64,000 nucleotides of DNA from Nocardioides perillae (GCF_013409425.1 NZ_JACCAC010000001.1:1240001-1304000), one strand, 5' to 3'; shown: positions 44,619-54,118, counted from the first letter of the stretch. Translations and numbers: made by a program. Notes: generated by a model not told the origin, from the sequence alone.

Positions 44619-46961
44619 CTACGGACCGGGCGGCACGGGGCGGACGGCGGTGATGCGGTGGACGGCGAAGGAGCGCACGTCGTCGCTGCGCTGGTCGAGG
44701 GCGGTGAGGCTGCCGCCCTCGAGGCGCCGCGGCTCGACGATGCGCTCGGTGCTCGTGCCGTGGTTGTCGACGTAGCCGATCCACACCGGCACCCGCGCCT
44801 CGATCGCCTCGCGCAGCGCCGCCATCGTGCCGACCGGCGTGGTGGGCGCCGGCGGCCGGTCGGGGCGGGCCGCGGCGGCCCGGTCGCCCGCGCGGATCGC
44901 GGTGACGGTGGTCGTGAGGTGGGCGCCCTCCCGCGCGGCGCGCAGCCCGGGCGGTCGGCGGTCCTTCGGGGTCCTGGCACGGCGCACGTCGGGGCGCGCG
45001 ACGTGGACGGTGCCGTCGGCCGCCTCGACGACGGGGGCCGCACCGAGCTCGCGCAGCCGGGGCAGCAGCAGGTCGACGGGGGTCTCGCTCACCAGGACGG
45101 TCGGGGCGATGCGGCGCAGGCCGAGCGCGGCGGCGCGCGGGTCGTGCAGCAGCGCGGCGAGCGCGGTCTCGTCGTCGGCGCGCAGGAAGGCCTCGGCGTG
45201 GCCGACGCGCACGGTGCCGAAGGTGCGCGCGGTGTCGTCGACGAGGTAGGCGAGCGGCTGCGGCACCGGGGTGCGGGACACCTCGTCGAGGAAGGCGTGC
45301 ACCTCGGCGGCCGACCAGCCGGCGTCGAAGGCGCGGCGCACCGACCCGGTGTGGAAGCGGTAGGTCGTGGCGCCGCCGCGCGACTCCACGTCGGCGAGCA
45401 CCTGGAGTCGCCGGGCGAGCTGCGACTCCAGCGGCCCGGGGGCCACCGCGGTCAGGTCGGCCTGCAGCAGCACGTGGTCGACGGGGGCGGGCAGCAGCGG
45501 GGCGAGGGCCTCGGCGGCGTCCCGGGCGGCGGCGGGGTCGTCGGCGGCCGCGGTCGGGCCGGTCGCGCTGGGCTCGCCCGGGTCACCGAGCAGGGGGCGG
45601 GCGGCGGCGGGCACGCCGCCCAGGCCGAGCAGGCCCAGCGTGGTCGCCTCGGTGACGGCCCACTGCGTCATCTGCTCGCGCACCCGCGGTCGACGGGGGC
45701 GGCGCCAGCGCAGCCGCTCGAGCAGCGACGGCAGGCCGGTGCCCGTCGCGAGGGTCGCGCCCGGCGGCAGCGCGGCGAGCTCGGCCAGGGCGGCGGCCCG
45801 CGACTCCGCGGCGATGCTGCTGGCCAGCTCGGGGGCGAGCGCGTTCCACGTCTTGCCCGCGGAGTCCTTGGTGCCGACCAGGCCGGGCACGCGGGAGGTG
45901 CGCAGCCAGGCGACCGCCAGCTCGGCCCAGCGCTCGGCGACCGGGCGGGCGACCCAGGTGTCGACCAGGTCGGTGGGCGTCCAGGCCGGGTCGCCGTCGT
46001 CGTCGGCTGCGGTGGCCAGCAGGCCGGCTGCCTGGGCGAGCTCGACGTGGAGCGCGGCGGTGGCCTCGTCGACGTCGAGCAGGACGGCGACGGCCTTCAG
46101 GTCGCGCACCGCGAGCCCGCCGTTGCGCAGCGCCGCGGGTGGCGCGGTGCCCCAGGCGTCGAGCAGCAGCTCGGTGCGGCGCACGGCCTCGAAGGCGGCG
46201 CCCGCGGCCGTGCGGTCGACGAGCGCAGGGTCGCGCTCCGTGGTCGCGACCTCCGGCACGGCGTCGACCGGCTCGCGGGTGGTGCGACCGCCGCGCAGGT
46301 GCGTGCCGACCTCGCCGGGCAGCACGAGCAGCTCGTCCTCGCGCGGGACGAGCAGCCGTCGCGCCACCAGCTCCTCCGCGGGGGTGCGGGCGTCCGCGGC
46401 CGAGACCGTACGACGGGTGGTGCCGGTCGTGCCCGTGCCGCCGTGGGCCTCGACGTGCTCGAGCAGGGCGCGCGCTGCGGGCGACAGCTCCGCGACCCTC
46501 GCGGCGACGACCGCCTCGTCGGGCGCGTCCGGGGTCCAGGGGTGCAGCCCGCTCGGGCCGGTGCCGCCGCCCGCGCCCGAGCCGCCCGTGGCCAGCTGCT
46601 CCGCGACGCCCGACAGCGGCCGCAGGCCGCCGCTGGCCTCCCAGGCGAGCGCGAGGTCGACCAGCCGCTCGACCGCGGCCCCCACCGAGGCGGGTGAGGC
46701 GTGCACCGTCGCGACCAGCCGCTGGAGCGTCGTCTCACCCTGGAGGACGAGGGCGTCGAGCACGTGGAGCTCGGCGGCCGTGAGAAGGTCGAGCGCACGG
46801 GTCAACGAGGACCGCGTGCTGGCGCGCGACGCCAGCTGGGTTGAGTCGTGGGGGGCTGGGGTGGCCAGGTCGGGTCGAGCACGCAGCAGGCGCGCGAGTC
46901 GCTCGTCGGGCCAGCGGCGCAGCTGGTCGGCGAGCGAGCGGGCGGGCGTGGCGGTGGACAT
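44619..46961 (-). CDS. Helicase-associated domain protein with C-terminal WYL-like domain
   Basis: A 780-residue actinobacterial protein related to XPB/Ssl2 C-terminal regions but lacking Walker motifs. The N-terminal 400 residues contain several winged-helix-like repeats ([20 protein letters not shown]). The middle [18 protein letters not shown] and [19 protein letters not shown] are family signatures, and the end ([27 protein letters not shown]) is WYL-like. It begins a minus-strand run with CGNR and XPB helicase, so a shared role in DNA processing is likely. A -10 (TAGCGT, 46969-46974) ends 7 bases before the ATG. Confidence 0.83.
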   Translation of the reverse strand: MSTATPARSLADQLRRWPDERLARLLRARPDLATPAPHDSTQLASRASTRSSLTRALDLLTAAELHVLDALVLQGETTLQRLVATVHASPASVGAAVERLVDLALAWEASGGLRPLSGVAEQLATGGSGAGGGTGPSGLHPWTPDAPDEAVVAARVAELSPAARALLEHVEAHGGTGTTGTTRRTVSAADARTPAEELVARRLLVPREDELLVLPGEVGTHLRGGRTTREPVDAVPEVATTERDPALVDRTAAGAAFEAVRRTELLLDAWGTAPPAALRNGGLAVRDLKAVAVLLDVDEATAALHVELAQAAGLLATAADDDGDPAWTPTDLVDTWVARPVAERWAELAVAWLRTSRVPGLVGTKDSAGKTWNALAPELASSIAAESRAAALAELAALPPGATLATGTGLPSLLERLRWRRPRRPRVREQMTQWAVTEATTLGLLGLGGVPAAARPLLGDPGEPSATGPTAAADDPAAARDAAEALAPLLPAPVDHVLLQADLTAVAPGPLESQLARRLQVLADVESRGGATTYRFHTGSVRRAFDAGWSAAEVHAFLDEVSRTPVPQPLAYLVDDTARTFGTVRVGHAEAFLRADDETALAALLHDPRAAALGLRRIAPTVLVSETPVDLLLPRLRELGAAPVVEAADGTVHVARPDVRRARTPKDRRPPGLRAAREGAHLTTTVTAIRAGDRAAAARPDRPPAPTTPVGTMAALREAIEARVPVWIGYVDNHGTSTERIVEPRRLEGGSLTALDQRSDDVRSFAVHRITAVRPVPPGP

Positions 46962-47015
46962 CGTTCCCACGCTACCGAGCCGCCCCACCGCGCCCGTCCG
47001 CGACGAGGAGGGCAC

Positions 47016-47771
47016 GTGAACGACGCGCAGGTCCAGCTCGCCTTCGGCGCCGCCACCGACGTCGGCCGCGTGCGGCAGGTGAACGAGGACGCCTACCTCG
47101 TCGCGCCGCCGGTCTTCGTCGTCGCCGACGGCATGGGCGGCCACGACGGCGGCGACGTCGCCAGCCGCACGGTGGTCGAGGAGCTCGAGGCCCTCGGCGG
47201 CAGCACGCACGACGCGGCGTCCGGCGCCGCCGCCGTGCGCGAGGCCCTCGACCGCGCCCAGGAGCGCGTCGCGGCCTGGTCGCGCGAGCACGGGGGCGGT
47301 CGCGGCCGCGCGTCGTACGCCGGCACGACGGCCGTCCTCGCCCTCCTGGTCCGCGGCGACGACGGGCCCGCGTGGCTGGTCGCCAACCTCGGCGACTCCC
47401 GCGCCTACCGGCTGCTCGACGACCGCCTGGAGCAGGTCAGCGTCGACCACTCGCTGGTGCAGGAGCTCGTCGACGCCGGCACGATCACCCCCGAGCAGGC
47501 GGCGGTGCACCCCGAGCGCAACGTCGTGACCCGGGCGGTCGGCGGCACCGAGCGCGGCGAGGTCGACTTCTTCCTGCTGCCGCTGCCGGCGGGCCGGCTG
47601 CTGCTGTGCTCCGACGGCGTCAACGGCATGCTCGACCACGCCACGCTGCAGGAGGTCGTGGCCGCGGTCGCCGACCCCACCGACTGCGCCGAGCGCGTCG
47701 TCGCCGCCGCCGTCGAGGCGGGCGGCGAGGACAACGCCACCGCCGTCGTCGTCGACACCACGACCGCCTGA
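47016..47771 (+). CDS. PP2C-family serine/threonine phosphatase
   Basis: A 251-residue metal-dependent phosphatase. All PP2C motifs are present: [59 protein letters not shown] and [10 protein letters not shown]. It is soluble with no membrane anchor, unlike the PstP phosphatase. GTG 47016 follows GAGGAGGG. It is divergent from the helicase-associated gene. Its kinase partner is not in the window. Confidence 0.92.
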   Translation: MNDAQVQLAFGAATDVGRVRQVNEDAYLVAPPVFVVADGMGGHDGGDVASRTVVEELEALGGSTHDAASGAAAVREALDRAQERVAAWSREHGGGRGRASYAGTTAVLALLVRGDDGPAWLVANLGDSRAYRLLDDRLEQVSVDHSLVQELVDAGTITPEQAAVHPERNVVTRAVGGTERGEVDFFLLPLPAGRLLLCSDGVNGMLDHATLQEVVAAVADPTDCAERVVAAAVEAGGEDNATAVVVDTTTA

Positions 47772-47851
47772 CCCCGCCGCGGCGGCTGCCTGCCCTGCGC
47801 GGTCGCCGCAGGGGTGGTGGGGCGCCCGGGGAGCGGCGTACGTTGCGACGC

Positions 47852-49492
47852 ATGCCGACCCCCACCGCGTCGTACGCCGCCGGCGAGACCGAGCCCGCCC
47901 TGCTGGAGGTGACCATCGGGGCCGACCTGGCGCGCACGGTCGCGGAGCACCCCGACGGGGAGGCGCTGGTCGAGGTGGCCAGCGGGCGCCGCTGGACCTG
48001 GGCGCAACTGGCCGCCGACGTCGAGGCCGTCGCCCGCGGCCTGCTCGGCTGGGGCCTGGCGAAGGGCGACCGGCTCGGGATCTGGGCGCCGAACTGCGCG
48101 GAGTGGACGATCCTGCAGTTCGCCACCGCGCGTGCCGGGGTCGTGCTGGTCAACGTGAACCCGGCCTACCGCACCCACGAGCTGGCCTACGCCGTCCAGC
48201 AGAGCGGGCTGCGGGTGCTGGTGGCGGCGAGCAGCTTCAAGACCAGCGACTACCGCGCGATGGTCGCCGAGGTGCGGCCGCAGTGCCCGGGTCTGGAGCG
48301 CGTCGCCTTCCTCGACACCGACGACTGGGCCGCGCTGGTGGCCGCGGGCGCTGACGTCGACCCGGCCGCGCTGGCCGAGCGCGAGGCGTCGCTGTCGCCC
48401 GACGACCCGATCAACATCCAGTACACCTCGGGCACGACCGGGCGACCCAAGGGCGCGACGCTGAGCCACCGCAACATCCTCAACAACGGCTTCGCCACCA
48501 CGGAGCTGATCCGGCTGGGCCCCGACGACCGGTTGTGCATCCCGGTGCCCTTCTACCACTGCTTCGGCATGGTGATGGGCAACCTCGGCTGCTCCTCGCA
48601 CGGCACGACGATGGTGATCCCGGCGCCCGGCTTCGACCCCGAGACGACGTTGCGCACCATCCAGGACGAGCGGTGCACGGGGGTCTACGGCGTGCCGACG
48701 ATGTTCATCGCGATGCAGTCGCACCCCGACTTCGCGTCCTACGACCTGTCCAGCCTGCGCACCGGGATCATGGCCGGGTCGGTCTGCCCGGTCGAGGTGA
48801 TGAAGCGCTGCGTCGACGACATGGGCATGGCCGAGGTGTCGATCGCCTACGGCATGACCGAGACCTCGCCGGTCTCCTGCCAGACGCGCGTCGACGACGA
48901 CCTCGACCGGCGCACGGCGACCATCGGCCGGGTGCACCCGCACGTCGAGATCAAGGTCGTCGACCCGGCGACGGGGGAGACCGTGCCGCGCGGCGAGCCG
49001 GGGGAGTTCTGCACTCGCGGCTACTCCGTGATGCTCGGCTACTGGGACGACCCCGAGAAGACCGCCGAGGCGGTCGACGCCGACGGCTGGATGCACACCG
49101 GCGACCTGGCGATCATGCGCGAGGACGGCTACTGCGTCGTGGTCGGCCGGATCAAGGACATGGTCATCCGGGGCGGGGAGAACGTCTACCCGCGCGAGGT
49201 CGAGGACTTCCTGCACACCCACCCCGACGTCGAGGACGTGCAGGTCGTGGGCGTCCCCGACGAGCGGTACGGCGAGGAGCTCTGCGCGTGGGTCCGCCTG
49301 CGGCCCGGCGCGGAGCCGCTCGACGCGGAGGCGGTGCGGGCCTTCTGCGACGGCCGGCTCGCCCACTACAAGGTGCCGCGCTACGTGCTGGTCGTCGACG
49401 ACTTCCCGATGACGGTCACCGGCAAGGTGCGCAAGGTCGAGATGCGCGAGGAGTCCGCGAAGCGCCTCGGCCTCGCGACCCCCGCCTCCTGA
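47852..49492 (+). CDS. AMP-binding acyl-CoA synthetase (fatty-acid CoA ligase type)
   Basis: A 546-residue adenylate-forming enzyme activating a carboxylic acid to its CoA thioester. The phosphate loop is [13 protein letters not shown]; later motifs are [33 protein letters not shown] and the catalytic lysine in TVTGKVRK. Closest in kind to medium/long-chain acyl-CoA ligases; chain length cannot be read off. ATG 47852 is the start; a GCGTAC...TTGCGACG stretch precedes it without a clear ribosome site. It stands alone. Confidence 0.92.
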   Translation: MPTPTASYAAGETEPALLEVTIGADLARTVAEHPDGEALVEVASGRRWTWAQLAADVEAVARGLLGWGLAKGDRLGIWAPNCAEWTILQFATARAGVVLVNVNPAYRTHELAYAVQQSGLRVLVAASSFKTSDYRAMVAEVRPQCPGLERVAFLDTDDWAALVAAGADVDPAALAEREASLSPDDPINIQYTSGTTGRPKGATLSHRNILNNGFATTELIRLGPDDRLCIPVPFYHCFGMVMGNLGCSSHGTTMVIPAPGFDPETTLRTIQDERCTGVYGVPTMFIAMQSHPDFASYDLSSLRTGIMAGSVCPVEVMKRCVDDMGMAEVSIAYGMTETSPVSCQTRVDDDLDRRTATIGRVHPHVEIKVVDPATGETVPRGEPGEFCTRGYSVMLGYWDDPEKTAEAVDADGWMHTGDLAIMREDGYCVVVGRIKDMVIRGGENVYPREVEDFLHTHPDVEDVQVVGVPDERYGEELCAWVRLRPGAEPLDAEAVRAFCDGRLAHYKVPRYVLVVDDFPMTVTGKVRKVEMREESAKRLGLATPAS

Positions 49493-49493
49493 C

Positions 49494-49545
49494 CCCGCCG
49501 AGGGGTCGTCGCCTGGGGACCCGCCGAGGGGTCGTCGGCTGGGGA
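49494..49545 (+). repeat. 26-bp tandem repeat, two units
   Basis: CCCGCCGAGGGGTCGTCG plus CTGGGGA-type sequence is repeated with an exact 26-base period (49494-49519, 49520-49545), directly after the acyl-CoA ligase stop. A related 1.5-unit copy is at 50394-50434, on the other side of the fasciclin gene. Confidence 0.75.
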
Positions 49546-49554
49546 CTCGCGACG

Positions 49555-49597
49555 GCGCGGGCCCCGGTTGCCGACGGGTGGCAGCCGGGGCCCGCGC
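49555..49597. terminator. Strong hairpin between convergent genes
   Basis: Arms 49555-49572 and 49580-49597 (GCGCGGGCCCCGG / CCGGGGCCCGCGC plus four more pairs) form an 18-base stem with one mismatch and a 7-base loop, between the acyl-CoA ligase (+) and fasciclin (-) stops. It can end both transcripts. Confidence 0.8.
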
Positions 49598-49619
49598 GCT
49601 CAGCGCTCGCCCGGGAGGA

Positions 49620-50267
49620 TCAGAGGTCGAGCGGTCGCAGCACCCGGTCGATGCGGTGCGCGATCTGGCGGTTGCCCTGGTTGATGTTGAACTTCGAGAT
49701 GCGGGCGTTCAGGTCGTCGGGGTCGCGGTCGAGCAGGAAGACCTGGCCCTTGCGGCGCACGTCGACGCGCACGCCTGCGCCCTCGAGCGCCGTCGTGAGG
49801 CGCGCCCCGTCGGAGCTGCGCGCCGCGCTGCGGCTGATGGGCGCGCCCGGCACGACGTGGTAGAGCAGCACCGCCTCGATGGTGTCGGCGTCGTAGGTGC
49901 GCGCGACCGCGGCGAACACGTCGGCCTCGCGGGCGACGTGGCGACCGGTGAGGTCCTCGACGAGGCGCCGGAACGCCCGGTCGGTCGGCAGGAAGGCGGT
50001 CAGCCGCACGGAGCCGTCGGCGAGCAGGCCGACCGGGCTGTCGGGCTTGGCGGCCAGCACGGCACGTACGGCGCGCTCCAGCACGTCGAAGTCGGTGGGG
50101 TTGCGGTCGAAGCGGTTGCCGTCGGCCGACAGCACCTGCACCAGGCTGCGCTGGCCGGCGCGGGCGTCGGCGGCGCGCGAGTCGGTCGCGGCGGCCGGCA
50201 CGGCAGCGGCGGTCAGGGACAGGCTGGTGGCGGCGGCGACTGCGGCAACCAGGGATCGGATCTTCAC
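49620..50267 (-). CDS. Secreted fasciclin-domain protein
   Basis: A 215-residue exported protein with a Sec signal peptide (about 1-28) and one fasciclin (FAS1) domain from about 40: LTAFLPTDRAFRRL is box H1 and LLYHVVPGAPI box H2. FAS1 proteins mediate adhesion. In mycobacteria, fasciclin-type MPT70/MPT83 are controlled by the SigK/RskA pair; here a sigma/anti-sigma pair lies 2.3 kb away, but this gene lacks the ECF-like promoter found before its neighbours. GTG 50267 follows GAGGGAG. Confidence 0.85.
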   Translation of the reverse strand: MKIRSLVAAVAAATSLSLTAAAVPAAATDSRAADARAGQRSLVQVLSADGNRFDRNPTDFDVLERAVRAVLAAKPDSPVGLLADGSVRLTAFLPTDRAFRRLVEDLTGRHVAREADVFAAVARTYDADTIEAVLLYHVVPGAPISRSAARSSDGARLTTALEGAGVRVDVRRKGQVFLLDRDPDDLNARISKFNINQGNRQIAHRIDRVLRPLDL

Positions 50268-50368
50268 GGGTGCTCCCTCGCTCGTGTGGACGGACCGGGA
50301 TCCGGCGTGCTCGCCGGCCCCTGCGATCTGTCCGGTGCGGTCTGGACCGCCGGATGCCGCGGTTCGCC

Positions 50369-50394
50369 GAGAAGTGGCTGAGAAGCCTGAGAAG
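50369..50394. repeat. Three direct GAGAAG repeats
   Basis: GAGAAG occurs at 50369, 50380 and 50389 (spacing 11 and 9 bases), about 100-125 bases upstream of the fasciclin start. It is A-rich against the local background and could be an activator site. Confidence 0.35.
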
Positions 50395-50491
50395 TCGCCG
50401 AGGGGTCATCGGCTGGGGACCCGCCGAGGGGTCAGGCACGGGCGGATCCGCGCAGTCCGTGACCCCTCGGCGGGTGCGTGACCCCTCGGCG
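50394..50491. terminator. GAGGGGTC repeat cluster with hairpin
   Basis: It begins with 1.5 units of the 26-bp repeat (50394-50434). GCCGAGGGGTCA (50423-50434) pairs perfectly with TGACCCCTCGGC (50460-50471), and a further GTGACCCCTCGGC arm follows at about 50479-50491. It lies just after the beta-helix gene stop (50500, minus strand) and probably ends its transcript. Confidence 0.65.
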
Positions 50492-50499
50492 TACGGCCC

Positions 50500-52335
50500 T
50501 CAGAGGGTCGGCGCCACCGGCACGCCGTCGACGGTGAAGACACCGCCCGGCTGGTTGAAGGTGTCCGGCCCGGTCGGGGCGGTGTTGCCCTCGATGCGCA
50601 CCTCGTTGACGACGAAGGTGCCCGTGCTGCTGTTCCACAGCCCGCCGCCCTCGCTCGTCGCGGCGTTGCCCGTGACGGAGCCGCCGGTGTAGGAGACCCG
50701 TCCGGCGCCGGTGGTGTGGAAGCCGCCGCCATTGCCCGGGGCGTCGCCGGTGGTGTTGTCGCGCAGGACCACGTTGAGCAGCGACACCTCGCCGCCGTTG
50801 GTCTCGACGCCGCCGCCGGCGCGGACCGCGGCGTTGCGCTGCACGGAGGTGCCGTCGACCTCGAGGGTGCCGAGGTTGTTGAGGATGCCGCCGCCCGAGC
50901 CCGCCGCGCCGCTCGCGCGGTTGGCCGCGACCGTCGAGTCGGAGACCGTCAGGGTGCCGCCGTCGTTGTAGAGGCCGCCGCCGCCCTGGTCGGCGGCCGC
51001 GCCGGTCGCGGTGTTGGCGCGCACGACGGTGCCGGTGACGCTGAAGTCGCCCGTGCCGCTGTTCCACAGCCCACCGCCCTCGACGGCGCGGTTCCCCACG
51101 ACGCGCGAGCCCTCGACGAGCACGGTGCCGGCCCCGGTCAAGTGGAGTCCGCCGCCGTTGCCCGGGGCGGGGCCGGTGGTGTTGCCGCGCAGCACGCTGT
51201 CGGCGACCGTGGTCGACCCGACGTTGGCCTCGATGCCCCCGCCGGCGCGCGGCGCGGTGTTGTCGGCCACGGTCGAGCCGCGCACCACGAGGCTGCCGAG
51301 GTCGTTGAGGATGCCGCCGCCGGAGCCGGCCGCACCCGTCGCTCGGTTGCGCTCGACGGTGGACTCGAGCACGCGCAGCGTGCCGCCGTCGTTGTGCAGG
51401 CCGCCGCCACCCTGGTCGGCCGCGGCGCCGTCGGCCCGGTTGCCGGCCACCAGCGTGCGCTGCACGGTGAAGCGGCCCTCGGCGGAGTTCCACAGCCCGC
51501 CGCCCTCGGCCGAGGCGCGGTTGCCGACCACGCGGCTGTCGACGACGCGCACCGTGCCCGCACCGGTGAGGTGCAGCCCGCCGCCGTTGCCCGGGGTGGG
51601 GCCGGTGCGGTTGCCCGCGAGGCGCGAGAGCGTCACGGTGGTCGAGCCGGCGAGCGCCTCGATCGCGCCGCCCGCGCGGGTCGCGCTGTTGCCGGTGAGC
51701 ACCGAGTCGAAGACCACCAGGCGCCCGCCGTCGTTGAACAGCGCGCCACCGGAGGCGCCCTCGCCGCGCACGCGGTTGCGCGACAGCGTGCTGCGGTTGA
51801 CCACCAGCGTGCCCGCGGAGCGCACGGCGCCGCCGCTCTCGCCCGCGGCCGGTGCGCCGTTGCGCACGACGACCCGGTTGAGCGTCAGCCGGGTGCCGGC
51901 GGCGACGTCGAAGAGCCGGTCCACGCCCCGCACGTCGACGGCGCGGCCGAAGCCCTCCACGAAGAGCGTGTCGGTCACCTCGAGGTCGCCGGCGAAGACG
52001 CCGGTGCCGCGACCCGCGCCCGGGGTCAGACGGAAGGAGCGCCCCAGGTCGATCCGGTCGGGGCCCTCGCGGCGGTTGGCCGCTGCCACCGCACGGCGCA
52101 GCTGGGCGCTGGTCCGCACGGTGCGGGTGGTGCCGGCCTTGCCTCCGCTGCGGGGGGCCCGGGCGGTCGCCTGGGCGGTGGTCGGTGCGCTCGTCGCGCC
52201 TGCGGCTGCGGCGGTGGTGGCGGGCGACGCCTGCGCGGCGGCCGGCGCGGCCGGGGCGACGGCGAAGGCGGCCAGGGCCAGCACGCCGGCAGCGCCGCCG
52301 CGCAGCAGCCGCCGGTGGCTCGTGGTGTCGGTCAT
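50500..52335 (-). CDS. Secreted right-handed beta-helix repeat protein
   Basis: A 611-residue exported protein with a signal peptide that could use the Tat route (RRLLRGGAAG then an Ala/Leu/Val core ending near 35). The rest is a parallel beta-helix of short Gly/Asn coils (GGGLWNS, GGGILN, NDGGTL) like pectate-lyase or chlamydial Pmp repeats. Coils are organised in a super-repeat of about 142 residues (427 bp) present 2.5-3 times. No catalytic residues or wall anchor were recognised. ATG 52335 follows GGAAGGA. The promoter matches that of the divergent sigma gene. Confidence 0.85.
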   Translation of the reverse strand: MTDTTSHRRLLRGGAAGVLALAAFAVAPAAPAAAQASPATTAAAAGATSAPTTAQATARAPRSGGKAGTTRTVRTSAQLRRAVAAANRREGPDRIDLGRSFRLTPGAGRGTGVFAGDLEVTDTLFVEGFGRAVDVRGVDRLFDVAAGTRLTLNRVVVRNGAPAAGESGGAVRSAGTLVVNRSTLSRNRVRGEGASGGALFNDGGRLVVFDSVLTGNSATRAGGAIEALAGSTTVTLSRLAGNRTGPTPGNGGGLHLTGAGTVRVVDSRVVGNRASAEGGGLWNSAEGRFTVQRTLVAGNRADGAAADQGGGGLHNDGGTLRVLESTVERNRATGAAGSGGGILNDLGSLVVRGSTVADNTAPRAGGGIEANVGSTTVADSVLRGNTTGPAPGNGGGLHLTGAGTVLVEGSRVVGNRAVEGGGLWNSGTGDFSVTGTVVRANTATGAAADQGGGGLYNDGGTLTVSDSTVAANRASGAAGSGGGILNNLGTLEVDGTSVQRNAAVRAGGGVETNGGEVSLLNVVLRDNTTGDAPGNGGGFHTTGAGRVSYTGGSVTGNAATSEGGGLWNSSTGTFVVNEVRIEGNTAPTGPDTFNQPGGVFTVDGVPVAPTL

Positions 52336-52409
52336 CGGGTGGTCCTTCCGTGGGGAGGTCGGGACGGTGGGGCCGGCCGCGCCCCCGTGGGCGGCCGGCC
52401 TCGTGGGTG

Positions 52410-52438
52410 AGTACGCCGCGGCGCGCGGCCGCGTTCAC
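52410..52438 (-). promoter_or_regulatory. ECF-type promoter of the beta-helix gene
   Basis: On the minus strand GTGAAC (52433-52438) and CGTACT (52410-52415) are separated by exactly 17 bases. The same arrangement drives the divergent sigma gene. The leader to ATG 52335 would be about 67 bases. Confidence 0.6.
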
Positions 52439-52515
52439 CGCACCGCCGACCTCCCGAGGCGGCCGGGGGCCCGCCACCCGTCCGGTCGGCGGCTCCGAAC
52501 GACCTCTGCCCGGTG

Positions 52516-52544
52516 GTGAACGCGGCGGCCGCGGGCGCCGTAGG
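52516..52544 (+). promoter_or_regulatory. ECF-type promoter of the sigma/anti-sigma operon
   Basis: GTGAAC (52516-52521), 17 bases, then CGTAGG (52539-52544). GGTGAACGCGGC is identical at the -35 region of the divergent beta-helix promoter, and both have CGTA at -10, the usual form of an ECF sigma recognition sequence. Confidence 0.6.
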
Positions 52545-52575
52545 CACGGGTGTGAGGACGAGCGGAGGTGGGTCG

Positions 52576-53223
52576 GTGCCGGATACCGCTGCGCCCGAGA
52601 GCGCCGCGCCGACGACCGGCGCTGGTCCCGGCGCCGCTCCCGGTGCCGCGCCGGTCGACCCGCCAGCGCCGACCGGCCCCGGCGGGCCCCCCGTCGTGGC
52701 GGGCCTCGCCGACGAGGACGCGGTGCACGCGGCCTACGTCGCCTACGGTCCGCAGCTCTACCGCTTCGTGCTGCGCGGGCTCGGCGACCCGGGCGCTGCG
52801 CAGGACGTGGTGCAGGAGACCTTCCTCAAGGCGTGGCGCTCAGCCGACCGCTACGACCCCGAGCTCGCCTCGCTGCGGGTGTGGCTCTTCGGCATCGCCC
52901 GCAACACGATGCTCGACCACGCGCGGGCCGCGCAGGTGCGGCCGTGGTTGCGCGAGCTGGCCGACCCGGCGACGCTGGCCGGGGCGGGCGAGCCCGTCGC
53001 CGACCCGACCGAGCAGCTGGTGCGGGCCTGGGTGGTCGAGGAGGCGCTGCGCCGGTTGCCCGAGCACCACCGGGCGGCGCTCGTGATGACGCACCTGCAG
53101 GGCCGCCCCCACGACGAGGTGGCCGCGGAGCTCGGGATCCCGACCGGCACCCTGCGCAGCAGGGTGTTCTACGGCTTGAAGGCGCTGCGCGTCGCCATGG
53201 ACGAGATGGGGGTGACCGGATGA
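52576..53223 (+). CDS. ECF RNA polymerase sigma factor (sigma-70 family)
   Basis: A 215-residue group 4 sigma factor. Region 2 is GDPGAAQDVVQETFLKAW...RVWLFGIARNTMLDHAR and region 4 LPEHHRAALVMTHLQG...GIPTGTLRSRVFYGLKALR. The first 45 residues are a disordered Ala/Pro tail. GTG 52576 has GGAGGTG upstream; an earlier GTG at 52513 would lie inside the promoter -35 and is rejected. It overlaps the anti-sigma gene by 4 bases. A SigK-like assignment is suggested by the fasciclin neighbour and RskA-like partner. Confidence 0.9.
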   Translation: MPDTAAPESAAPTTGAGPGAAPGAAPVDPPAPTGPGGPPVVAGLADEDAVHAAYVAYGPQLYRFVLRGLGDPGAAQDVVQETFLKAWRSADRYDPELASLRVWLFGIARNTMLDHARAAQVRPWLRELADPATLAGAGEPVADPTEQLVRAWVVEEALRRLPEHHRAALVMTHLQGRPHDEVAAELGIPTGTLRSRVFYGLKALRVAMDEMGVTG

Positions 53224-54086
53224 GCCCGCAGGAGCACCGGAGGCTGCGCGAGGAGCTGGGGGCGCTGGCCCTGGGCCACCTGGCGGAGGCCGAGGCGGCC
53301 GCGCTGCGCGCCCACGTCGACGGGTGCGCGGAGTGCCGCGCCGAGCTGGCCGAGCTCGCGCCGGTCGCCGACCTGCTCGGCCGCGTCGACCCGGCGCGGG
53401 TCGCGGCGCCGCCGCACCCGCCCGCCGACCTCGGTGCGCGCATCCGCGCCGCCGTCGCCGCCGAGCGCGCGGCGGGGGAGCCGCCCGCGACGACGCGCGG
53501 CCACGCCGCCCCCGCAGCCACCCCCGCGGCCACCACGGCGGCCACCCCGGCGGCCACGCCGGCGGTCACGCCGGCGGCCACGTCCGCCGTCGGCGACGAC
53601 CCCGACGACGCGGACCGCGTCGCGCGCCCCGTCGTACGTCGTCTCGGGGGGTCCGCCCACCCCGCCGCCGCCCGGGGTGGCTGGGCGCGCCGACCCGCGC
53701 TGGTCGCCGCGGCCGCCGCCCTGGTGGCGCTCGGCGGCGGGGTGGTGGTCGGCCGCGCCACGGCGCCGGAGCCGGAGGTGCCGCGCGAGGTGGTGGCGCT
53801 GCAGGAGGTGCGCGACACCCCGGTGGAGGTCGCCGAGGCGGTGCTGGTGCCGCACACCTGGGGCGTCGAGATGCGGATGGTCGCCGCCGGCTTCGCCGAG
53901 GGCCGCACCTTCCGCGCGGCCTTCCGCGACGCCCGCACCGGCCGCCTGCGCCCCGCCGGGGCGTTCCTCGGCACGGGCGCGGCGACGATGGTGTGCAACC
54001 TGCAGGCCGCCGTGCTCCGCGAGGACGTCAGCGAGGTCGTCGTGACCGACGCCGGCGGGGAGGTCGTGCTCACCGCCGCGCTGTGA
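53220..54086 (+). CDS. Membrane anti-sigma factor (zinc-finger, RskA-like)
   Basis: A 288-residue anti-sigma factor. The cytoplasmic N-terminus carries the zinc motif HVDGCAEC (H-x3-C-x2-C); residues 100-122 are an Ala/Thr/Pro repeat encoded by a 12-bp tandem array (53518-53577, five units); one membrane helix follows (about 162-182), then an RskA-type outer domain. It should hold the sigma factor at the membrane until outer-domain proteolysis. ATG 53220 overlaps the sigma stop. Confidence 0.85.
   Translation: MSPQEHRRLREELGALALGHLAEAEAAALRAHVDGCAECRAELAELAPVADLLGRVDPARVAAPPHPPADLGARIRAAVAAERAAGEPPATTRGHAAPAATPAATTAATPAATPAVTPAATSAVGDDPDDADRVARPVVRRLGGSAHPAAARGGWARRPALVAAAAALVALGGGVVVGRATAPEPEVPREVVALQEVRDTPVEVAEAVLVPHTWGVEMRMVAAGFAEGRTFRAAFRDARTGRLRPAGAFLGTGAATMVCNLQAAVLREDVSEVVVTDAGGEVVLTAAL
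53518..53577 (+). repeat. 12-bp in-frame tandem repeat, five units
   Basis: Units of the type CCACGCCGGCGG, one per 12 bases, encode Ala-Ala-Thr-Pro-like steps in the linker of the anti-sigma factor. Copy number may vary between strains. Confidence 0.75.
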
Positions 54087-54106
54087 GGACGGGCGCGCAC
54101 ACCGCC

Positions 54107-54112
54107 TACGCT
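54107..54112 (+). promoter_or_regulatory. -10 element of a leaderless gene (HAD-LarE)
   Basis: TACGCT ends 6 bases before GTG 54119; no ribosome site is present. Confidence 0.4.
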
Positions 54113-54118
54113 GGCGAG

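Noticed and set aside
52513..52575. Earlier GTG start for the ECF sigma factor
   Set aside because: It would lie within the promoter -35 region; GTG 52576 has GGAGGTG upstream.
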